A stretch of DNA of 64,000 nt from Chromohalobacter nigrandesensis (GTDB taxonomy: Bacteria > Pseudomonadota > Gammaproteobacteria > Pseudomonadales > Halomonadaceae): contig NZ_JAKGAM010000004.1 of the NCBI RefSeq assembly GCF_023061285.1, positions 1-64,000 of the forward strand. The letters run 5' to 3'. Each line of letters starts with the position of its first letter. Position 1 is the stretch's first letter. This document shows positions 57,867 to 64,000 of this stretch, piece by piece. The notes beneath the pieces are model-generated. The model searched no databases. It saw nothing but the letters and a program-made list of their open reading frames with translations, and had not been told where the DNA came from. The position numbers were made by a program, and so were the translations under genes.

Positions 57867-59205
57867 CGTCGGATTCCTTGCGTGATGAAACGGTAGCGAT
57901 ATGTCGTGGTAGGCGGTCGCGCCACGCGCGTCGAGGTCGCTGGGGAAGATCGTCCCAGATCATGCGGGGATCGAAACTGTGGGCCGCCAACATGGTAAGC
58001 ACCACAACGCTGGCGAAGGAGAGGGCGGCGGGGCCAGGCGATATCGACATCAATTCGCCCGCGCGGATCAGCGCGACGAGGATGGCGACCACGAACACAT
58101 CCACCATCGACCAGCGGCCGATGAACTCGGTGATGCGATACAGGCGTACGCGGGTGACGTTGCCCAGCGGCTCGCCGCGATGGCGTACTGCGTAGCACAA
58201 CCAGCCGAGCGCGAGAATCTTGCCGATGGGCACCACCACGCTGGCGGTGAAGATGATCACCGCGATGGGAATGTCGCCATGCTGCAGAAACAGCATGACG
58301 CCACCGATGATGGTCGAGGGCGAGGTGTTACCCAACGATGTCGTGCTCATGATCGGATAAAGGTTCGCCGGAATGTACATCAGCAGCGCGGCGAATAGCA
58401 GGGCCAGCGTGCGTTGACGGCTCCCGGGGGTTCGCGCGTGCAGCGTTTCTCGGCAACGCCGACAGCGCCCGCGCCCTCGCGGATCGAGACGATTGACCAG
58501 CCCGCAGGTCGGGCATCCACTCAAGCCTTGCGGCGCTGCGGGCTCGCCCGAGCGGGCGCCTTCCGGCGCCAAGGGCTCGCTGGCCAGCGCGAACCACATC
58601 CAGTCGGTGTCGATGGATTGGGTGGTGAGCAGCAATAGCAAGGCGTAGGCGCAGAACGTCCAGAATGAGAGCCCCAGGTCGACATCGGCCATTCCCGCGA
58701 TCTTGAATAGACTGACCAGCGCAGCGATAACGAAGACATCGGCCATCATCCACGGTGTCAAGTGTTTCAGGGTGCGGGCGATACCGCGCGAATAGGGCAG
58801 AACGCGGCGCTTGAGAAGTCCCAGCGAGAGCCAGATGACGCCACACAGATAGACCGTGGGCAGGATGATCACGGTCAGCAGCACGCAAATCGCCACCAGT
58901 GGTTCGTGAAAGCCGACCAGTGCCGAGGCAGTTTCGGTCAGCTCGATACGGTTGGTGACGCCACGTGCCTCGAAACTGATGAAAGGAAAGGCCACCGACA
59001 GCATAAGCATGACCAAGGCGGCGACGGCCAGTGCCAGGCTGCGCTCGGCAGGCTTGTCGTGGCGTGTGGCCAGCGTATGCTCGCAACGCGGGCAGTCGGC
59101 TTTTTCTCGAGGACGCAAGGGCGGCAGCGCCACTAGCAAATCGCATTCGTGACAGGCGCGCAGACGCCGCCGTGAGTGGCGCGTCGTTGCCACACCCGAG
59201 GCCAT
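57859..59205 (-). CDS. pqiA: Inner-membrane protein PqiA (two PqiA domains)
   Basis: A ~448-residue membrane protein with two homologous halves, each starting with a CxxC pair set (CHEC/CPRC and CPTC/CRRC zinc-ribbon-like) and followed by about four membrane helices. It is the inner-membrane partner of PqiB in a stress-related lipid transport system. The open frame extends to 59358. ATG 59205 is used because the conserved part starts there, but it lacks a clear ribosome-binding site. TTG 59253 with GGAG upstream is an alternative. First gene of the minus-strand pqiABC operon. Confidence 0.92.
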   Translation of the reverse strand: MASGVATTRHSRRRLRACHECDLLVALPPLRPREKADCPRCEHTLATRHDKPAERSLALAVAALVMLMLSVAFPFISFEARGVTNRIELTETASALVGFHEPLVAICVLLTVIILPTVYLCGVIWLSLGLLKRRVLPYSRGIARTLKHLTPWMMADVFVIAALVSLFKIAGMADVDLGLSFWTFCAYALLLLLTTQSIDTDWMWFALASEPLAPEGARSGEPAAPQGLSGCPTCGLVNRLDPRGRGRCRRCRETLHARTPGSRQRTLALLFAALLMYIPANLYPIMSTTSLGNTSPSTIIGGVMLFLQHGDIPIAVIIFTASVVVPIGKILALGWLCYAVRHRGEPLGNVTRVRLYRITEFIGRWSMVDVFVVAILVALIRAGELMSISPGPAALSFASVVVLTMLAAHSFDPRMIWDDLPQRPRRAWRDRLPRHIATVSSRKESDDA

Positions 59206-59296
59206 GTCGCGCGGTGGGTGCTGGGGCGCATGTGACGAAACGGTATCGACCAAACTCAGTCTCGCTCCAAGATTTAGGGTGCCGGGTAACGTGCGT

Positions 59297-59304
59297 ACTA
59301 TAGC
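59297..59304 (-). promoter_or_regulatory. Extended -10 promoter of pqiABC
   Basis: On the minus strand TTGC precedes TATAGT (59302-59297), an extended -10 with no clear -35. About 90 bases before ATG 59205. Low-moderate match. A TAGAAT on the plus strand (59402-59407) may serve the antiporter gene. Confidence 0.35.
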
Positions 59305-59476
59305 AAGTTGGCGCGCCACCTTTTTGCCTGAGGTATCAGGATAGCGAACAGCGTACATTCACGTGCGTATGTTTGTCAGTAGCGTGCCCGGCCAATTGCG
59401 TTAGAATAGCGCGGCATCGCGATAACATGCATGTCACGACGATGTTCAAGGGCAACGACATTCAAGGAGAAGTACC

Positions 59477-60451
59477 GTGCTGATGGCCATCATTGCCGTA
59501 GCGCTGGGGTTGGCGGTCCTGGTATGGAGCGCCGATCGATTCGTCGATGGTGCAGCGGCGACCTCACGCCACCTGGGGTTACCGCCGTTGTTGATCGGTA
59601 TGGTGATCATCGGTTTCGGCACCTCGGCGCCGGAGCTGATGGTCTCGGGGCTTTCCGCCTGGCAAGGCAATCCCGGTCTCGCGCTGGGTAACGCCTATGG
59701 TTCTAATATTGCCAATATTGGCCTGATCGTGGGCCTGGTGGCATTGTTCAGCCCATTGACCATGCACTCTCAAGTGTTGCGTCAGGAGCTTCCGCTGCTG
59801 GTGTTGGTGACCCTGGCCTCGCTGTGGTGCCTGCAGGATGGCGACGTTTCGCGCTGGGATGCCGTATTGCTGCTGGCGATGCTGGTGGCGTTTCTAACCT
59901 ATAGCGTCATGCGGGGACGTCAGCAGGGCAGCGACACGCTGGCCGACAATACCACCGCTAACCTCGATACTCAGTCGATGACGCTCAAGCGCGCGATCAC
60001 CTGGACCCTGGTGGGGCTGGTCATGCTGATCGCCAGCTCGCGCCTATTGGTATGGGGGGCGGTGGATATCGCCTCTGCGTTTGGGGTCAGCGACCTCATC
60101 ATCGGGCTCACGGTCGTGGCCATCGGCACGTCGCTGCCGGAGCTTGCTTCGTCTATTAGCGCGGTACGCAAGAATGAGCACGATCTGGTGATCGGTAATG
60201 TCGTGGGCTCGAATTTGTTCAATACCCTGGCGGTAGTGGGGTTGGCGGGCGTCATCACGCCCATCGACGTGGAGGGTGCGGTCCTGGTGCGCGACTGGCC
60301 CGTCATGGCGGGTTTGACCCTGGCGCTGACCGTGTTCGGCATCGGCTGGAAGGGGCAGGGGCGCATCAACCGCGTAGAAGGCGCGCTGCTGTTGGCCGCC
60401 TTTATCGTGTATACCGCCTGGCTGGTGATGTCGGTCGTTGGCGGACGCTAG
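59477..60451 (+). CDS. Calcium/sodium:proton antiporter, CaCA family (YrbG type)
   Basis: A 324-residue membrane protein of the CaCA superfamily with about ten helices in two inverted repeats. Each repeat keeps the alpha-motif: GTSAPELMVS near residue 56 with GNAYGSNIANIGL, and GTSLPELASSISA near residue 218 with GNVVGSNLFNTLAVVG. It probably exchanges Ca2+ or Na+, which is relevant for a halophile. Start GTG 59477 has AAGGAG seven bases upstream. Divergent from pqiA. The plus-strand end converges with the ArsA-like gene with 24 bases between stops. Confidence 0.9.
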   Translation: MLMAIIAVALGLAVLVWSADRFVDGAAATSRHLGLPPLLIGMVIIGFGTSAPELMVSGLSAWQGNPGLALGNAYGSNIANIGLIVGLVALFSPLTMHSQVLRQELPLLVLVTLASLWCLQDGDVSRWDAVLLLAMLVAFLTYSVMRGRQQGSDTLADNTTANLDTQSMTLKRAITWTLVGLVMLIASSRLLVWGAVDIASAFGVSDLIIGLTVVAIGTSLPELASSISAVRKNEHDLVIGNVVGSNLFNTLAVVGLAGVITPIDVEGAVLVRDWPVMAGLTLALTVFGIGWKGQGRINRVEGALLLAAFIVYTAWLVMSVVGGR

Positions 60452-60475
60452 GCGAATCCGCATCGAGCCAGTCGC

Positions 60476-61417
60476 TTAGACATGCTCGTGCCAGGGCGAG
60501 AGCTCGCCAAGGGCCTCGCTGAGCGGACGCAGGTCCTCGCTCGAGGCGGGCGCGCGGGATTGATAGTCGATGCGTATGCGCGTGCGATCCGCAAACGCCG
60601 TCTCGAGCTGCTCGATCCACGGGCGCTGCTCCTCGCGCCAGTTAGTGAGCCACTGACTATCGACCTCGGCGGGCAAGCATTTATTGATGACCACCGCGCC
60701 GACATGCAAACCATTGGCCTCGAGCAGGTCACGCGTGCGGGCCGTTTCCAGCACCGGCAGGCGTTCCGGGTTGGCGACCAGGATCACCGCCGAGTGTGCA
60801 GAGCAGGTCAAGTGCTCGCGAGCGGCGGCGAGACGCCCACGGCGGCGCATCAACGCCTCCTGAATGGGGTCGTCTACCACCTCGCCGTCCCCCAGCCAGG
60901 CCTTGTAATCGTTACGCACCTTATGGCGACGTTGCATCAAGCCGTCCACCCAGGCGCCCATGATTTCCGGTAACGCCAGCAAGCGTACGGTATGGCCGCC
61001 CGGCGCGGTATCGAAGATCAACCGATCATAGTCCTCGCCGGTATCCAGCAGCAGACCAACCAGGGCATCGAATAAGGCGGCTTCCTCGGTGCCCGGTGCA
61101 TGGCGGGCCAGATCGAGCTGGCGGAATACCGCTGCGCTGCGTTCGCCGCTTACCATGGGCTTGATGTTGTCCTTGACTTGCTCCAGGTAGCGCTGCGTTT
61201 CGTGGTCGGGGTCGAGTTCGACGACATCCAGGCCGGGGCGCATGCGTGTCGGTGTCGGGCCGGGTTGGCGACCGAATAGATCGGCCAGATTGTGGGCCGG
61301 GTCGGTGGACACCAGCAGGGTGTTCCATCCGGCATCCGCGCAGCTCAGCGCGTAAGCGGTCGCACAGCTAGTCTTGCCGACGCCGCCCTTGCCGCCGAAA
61401 AACAGGCTCTTGGCCAT
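60476..61417 (-). CDS. ArsA/Get3-family ATPase, single domain
   Basis: A 313-residue cytosolic P-loop ATPase with the deviant Walker A motif GGKGGVGKTS at residues 8-17, a DPAHNLADLFG segment, and the switch II sequence DTAPGGHTVRLL near residue 140. Family members bind ATP as dimers. No arsenite-binding Cys cluster, no Get3 CxxC zinc site, and no arsB/arsR/arsD gene is present nearby, so an arsenite-pump role is unlikely. ATG 61417 has GAGGAG upstream; the longer open frame is Pro/Arg-rich and non-conserved. It follows the small CC-tail gene with 44 bases between. Confidence 0.88.
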   Translation of the reverse strand: MAKSLFFGGKGGVGKTSCATAYALSCADAGWNTLLVSTDPAHNLADLFGRQPGPTPTRMRPGLDVVELDPDHETQRYLEQVKDNIKPMVSGERSAAVFRQLDLARHAPGTEEAALFDALVGLLLDTGEDYDRLIFDTAPGGHTVRLLALPEIMGAWVDGLMQRRHKVRNDYKAWLGDGEVVDDPIQEALMRRRGRLAAAREHLTCSAHSAVILVANPERLPVLETARTRDLLEANGLHVGAVVINKCLPAEVDSQWLTNWREEQRPWIEQLETAFADRTRIRIDYQSRAPASSEDLRPLSEALGELSPWHEHV

Positions 61418-61461
61418 ATCGACTTTTTCTCCTCGATTGTGCCACGCGTCATCGACGCTGC

Positions 61462-61758
61462 TCAGCAGCAGCGAAAACCGTCCAGGGGCGAGCGGGGCAT
61501 GCCCTGGCGCTGATGCCACTCGTGAAAGCGGTCCAGCATGTAGGGATAAAGTTCCAGGGTCATGTCGCCGACGGGGTTGGGGATTCCCATCATGTCGCAG
61601 AAGCACAGCAGCATGAAGAGATCTTCTTCATCCTGAAGCTCGCGGGCGATTTCACGGCGGTGCTGAAGGCTCAGCACCGCGTCGTAGCCCTCGATGATTT
61701 GTTTGAGCCGCGACCGCCAACCGGCGGGCGCGGCGTTGTCGTCGTCAGCGCGACTCAT
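61462..61758 (-). CDS. Small protein with C-terminal Cys-Cys, likely cory-CC-star family
   Basis: A 98-residue soluble protein ending Gly-Phe-Arg-Cys-Cys-stop, with additional cysteines in LLCFCDMMGIPNP. It is helical and acidic at the N-terminus and contains Gln/Glu-rich DEEDLF. I believe it belongs to the family called cory-CC-star proteins (recalled name, not searched). Its start overlaps the end of the CstA gene by 14 bases, so it is translationally coupled to the transporter. It takes the place usually held by the small YbdD protein next to CstA. Function unknown. Confidence 0.7.
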   Translation of the reverse strand: MSRADDDNAAPAGWRSRLKQIIEGYDAVLSLQHRREIARELQDEEDLFMLLCFCDMMGIPNPVGDMTLELYPYMLDRFHEWHQRQGMPRSPLDGFRCC

Positions 61759-63499
61759 CGGAACTCAACGACTCTTGGGAGGCTGTCGGGCCCTGGCGGA
61801 AGCTTCGCGAGGCCTCGAGCAGGATCCATAGCGCGAAGACCAAGATCAAGCTACCGAAGGTGAACAGCAGCAAGTTGCGGTCAGCATCGCCAAAGCCCGA
61901 CCAGGTGAAGATTACCTGCTGCCCCATGGCCCACAGCGTCATCACCAGCAGGAACAGCATGGGCACCAATGTGAAGACCACCGGGCGACCTTGGCGCTTG
62001 AGCCATACCGATACCAGCATCAGGGTGATGCCTGCCAGTAGCTGGTTGCTGGTGCCGAACAGCGGCCACAGCAAGTAACCGCCTGAGCCGAAGCCCTTGG
62101 GGCCTTCCGGCAGGATCACCAGCGCGGCGCTGGCGATGACGGCGATGCTGGTCGCGACGTGTTTGCGTGCGATCACTGGCATGCCGTATTCGGTGCCCAG
62201 TTCGGCGATGATGTAGCGCATCAGACGTATAGCGGTATCCAGCGTGGTGGCAGCGAAGCTGACGACGATTACCGCGACCAGGGTCGAGCCCATGTGCTCG
62301 GGAATGCCGAGGTTGCCGATCAGTTGCCCGGCACCTTTCACAAAGGAACCGAGCCCGTTGGAACCGGCGGCCGTAAAGCTTGAATAGGTAGCGGTGAAAT
62401 CTGCGCTGGAGGCGAATAGCGTGCCCACGGCGATGATGGCGATCAGTGCCAGCATGCCTTCACCCAAGGCGCCGCCGTAGCCGATCATGCGCGCGTCGGT
62501 TTCCTTGTCGATCTGCTTGGAGGTGGTGCCCGAGGCGACCAGGCCATGGAAGCCGGAAATCGCCCCGCAGGCGATGGTGATGAACAGCAGCGGGTACCAA
62601 CTGACCTCGGCTTCACCGTTGACGCTGGGTGCGGTCATCTCCGGTGCCCCGAAGAACAACCCCAGATACAGCAGGGCGAGCCCCACCACGAGCTGATGCG
62701 AGTTGATATAGTCACGCGGCTGCAAGAGCTTCCAGACCGGCAGCGTCGAGGCGATGTAGACGTAGGCCATCAGCACCACGATCCACACCAGGAAGGCCAT
62801 CGAAGTGGCGTTGAAGCCTCCTGCCACCGCTGTGTCGGTGCCGCCGAACCAACTGACCAGATCGAACTGCAGTATCGGGACTTCGCTGGCCAACAACGCG
62901 GTGGCATACATGACGACAAGGGCGATCACCGAAGGTAGGAGCATCGACCCTGAATGACGATATACGCGATAGCCGATCCATACTGCCAGCGGAATCTGGA
63001 TGAGCACCGACAGCACGCTGGCAGGGAAGGTGATGAAGAGGTTGGCGATGACCCAGGCGAAGACTGCATTGAGCATCAATACCAGGATCAGAATGATGAA
63101 CAGAAAGAGCAGCTTGGCGCGTTGACCGATCAACTTGTTGGCCAGTGTGCCGACGGAGTGCCCCTTATGACGATTGGAAAGCACCACGGCGCCGAAGTCA
63201 TGCACGCCGGCGGCGAACACGGTCCCCAGCACGACCCACAGGATGGCCGGCAGCCAGCCCCAGTAGATAGCGATGGCAGGCCCCACGATAGGGGCTGCGC
63301 CAGCCACCGAGGTAAAGTGGTGTCCCCATAGAATCCACTTGTTGGTGGGCACGTAGTCGACGCCGTCTTGATAGGTGTGAGCGGGCGTTTGGAAATCGGG
63401 GTCAAGTCGGTAAATGCGTTCAGCGATGAACTTCGAATAGAAGCGATAGCCCATCACGAAACACACGGCGCCGAAGATGGCGATCCAAATAGCGTTCAT
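61745..63499 (-). CDS. cstA: CstA-family peptide/pyruvate transporter (carbon starvation protein)
   Basis: A 584-residue inner-membrane protein with about fifteen predicted helices. It begins MNAIWIAIFGAVCFVMGYRF and carries the family stretches GHHFTSVAGAAPIVGPAIA (~58-76), GDFGAVVLSNRHKGHS-like HDFGAVV, and FHGLVASGTTSKQ. CstA and BtsT import peptides or pyruvate when carbon is scarce. It is shorter than E. coli CstA (701) but within the range of the family. First gene of the minus-strand unit with the CC-tail protein and the ArsA-like ATPase. Confidence 0.9.
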   Translation of the reverse strand: MNAIWIAIFGAVCFVMGYRFYSKFIAERIYRLDPDFQTPAHTYQDGVDYVPTNKWILWGHHFTSVAGAAPIVGPAIAIYWGWLPAILWVVLGTVFAAGVHDFGAVVLSNRHKGHSVGTLANKLIGQRAKLLFLFIILILVLMLNAVFAWVIANLFITFPASVLSVLIQIPLAVWIGYRVYRHSGSMLLPSVIALVVMYATALLASEVPILQFDLVSWFGGTDTAVAGGFNATSMAFLVWIVVLMAYVYIASTLPVWKLLQPRDYINSHQLVVGLALLYLGLFFGAPEMTAPSVNGEAEVSWYPLLFITIACGAISGFHGLVASGTTSKQIDKETDARMIGYGGALGEGMLALIAIIAVGTLFASSADFTATYSSFTAAGSNGLGSFVKGAGQLIGNLGIPEHMGSTLVAVIVVSFAATTLDTAIRLMRYIIAELGTEYGMPVIARKHVATSIAVIASAALVILPEGPKGFGSGGYLLWPLFGTSNQLLAGITLMLVSVWLKRQGRPVVFTLVPMLFLLVMTLWAMGQQVIFTWSGFGDADRNLLLFTFGSLILVFALWILLEASRSFRQGPTASQESLSSDESR

Positions 63500-63836
63500 G
63501 GGTGATCCTTGTCGATAACGAGCATGATGCGATGGCGTTGCGTGCCCGGCAGTGCACGGTTTGAGAGCAATGACCCTACCAAAGAATGATGGCGTTTTCC
63601 GTTAGACGAACGATGCAGAACGAAGGCGGCTGCGACATTGGCGCGCATGCGGCAATTTGCCTTGCGGCAACGCGACACATACGAAACCCCGCCATAGCGC
63701 TTTTTAAGGTTATATAAAGCCTCTACGATGAATGGGTATCGGAGGCGAGATAAGAAAAACCAAACGGTGGCCGTTTTTCGTAGTGACCACCTCATTCCGA
63801 TGACATTTCGACTACGTGGGCTTCAAGGAGTCAGCC
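63500..63836. promoter_or_regulatory. Intergenic region between cstA and cydA-like gene
   Basis: A 337-base divergent control region. It contains a weak hairpin (AAACGG / CCGTTT at 63762-63776) and a TATATAAA stretch near 63712, but no well-spaced promoter that I can assign. I saw no clear CRP or FNR/ANR palindrome. The small minus-strand reading frame here is not supported as a gene. Confidence 0.4.
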
Positions 63837-64000
63837 ATGGCGCTAGATCCGATTCTTCTGTCGCGATTGCAGTTCGCATTCGTGGTTTCCTTTCATGCCA
63901 TCTTTCCGGTCTTCACGATCGGGCTGGCATCCTATATCGCCGTGCTGCAGGGCCTTTACGTGTCCACGGGCAACCGCGTCTGGGACCGCCTCGGCCTGTT
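63837..64000 (+). CDS. cydA: Cytochrome bd-type quinol oxidase subunit I (5' end)
   Basis: The first 54 codons of a terminal oxidase subunit, cut by the window end. LSRLQFAFVVSFHAIFPVFT at residues 8-27 is the CydA/CioA signature, with the conserved His (His20) that ligates a haem. The first membrane helix lies around residues 14-40. This subunit oxidises quinol and reduces O2 without pumping protons. AAGGAG lies six bases before ATG 63837. Whether it is the canonical or the cyanide-insensitive (CioA) type cannot be told from this part, and subunit II is not visible. Confidence 0.9.
   Translation, partial: MALDPILLSRLQFAFVVSFHAIFPVFTIGLASYIAVLQGLYVSTGNRVWDRLGL

Noticed and set aside
60476-61417. 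Arsenite pump ATPase ArsA
   Set aside because: No arsenite-binding cysteines and no arsB, arsD or arsR nearby; only the ATPase family can be supported.
63496-63795. Minus-strand reading frame of 99 codons in the cstA-cydA gap
   Set aside because: No ribosome-binding site, no recognisable motif, and it lies over the likely control region of two divergent genes.

Overview
The window is GC-rich chromosomal DNA of a gammaproteobacterium, most likely a member of the Halomonadaceae such as Chromohalobacter or Halomonas. Three things suggest this: acidic proteins (including an Asp-rich outer-membrane barrel), the folD-tRNA-tig-clpP-clpX-lon-hupB-ppiD order common in Pseudomonas relatives, and FlhDC-type flagellar control. 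This assignment is inference from gene content, not from a search. I saw no insertion sequences, prophage or CRISPR array.

Bases 1-16400 carry housekeeping genes. They are a small outer-membrane barrel protein, acnB, a DUF1289 protein with miaE, a 1296-residue SARP/STAND-type regulator, lpxH and ppiB, glnS and cysS, and the operon folD-luxS-mtnN, which links folate one-carbon chemistry to SAH detoxification and AI-2 precursor formation. A tRNA cluster follows: Pro(UGG), Arg(UCU) and two identical His(GUG) genes, with an 18-bp tandem repeat in a spacer.

Bases 16600-25250 are the proteostasis block: tig, clpP, clpX, lon (with a sigma-32-like promoter), hupB and ppiD. Bases 25270-30790, on the minus strand, hold a YkgJ-type cysteine-cluster protein, the overlapping queC-queE-queD queuosine-precursor operon, a type I asparaginase, a CBS-domain protein and two unrecognised proteins.

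Bases 30900-55560 form a large motility and chemotaxis region, all on the plus strand. The order is fliD-fliS-fliT-fliK-(solo FlhB C-domain); flhDC; motAB-cheA-cheW-Aer-like receptor-cheR; cheB-receptor; cheY-cheZ; flhB-flhA-flhF-(unknown)-flhE-fliA. Good sigma-28 promoter matches sit before fliD, motA and cheB. FlhDC control combined with an unusually long FlhF and no FlhG next to it is uncommon.

Bases 55570-64000 hold the pqiABC envelope lipid-transport operon, a CaxA-type cation antiporter and a compact minus-strand operon. That operon contains a CstA-family transporter, a 98-residue protein ending in Cys-Cys, and an ArsA/Get3-type ATPase. The window ends inside a cytochrome bd-type oxidase subunit I gene.

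The parts most worth a second look are the cstA/CC-tail/ArsA module, the FlhF extension with its unknown neighbour, the solo FlhB C-domain protein, the large SARP/STAND regulator, the two-domain QueD, and a small family of TGTCTGAAA hairpins in intergenic DNA.
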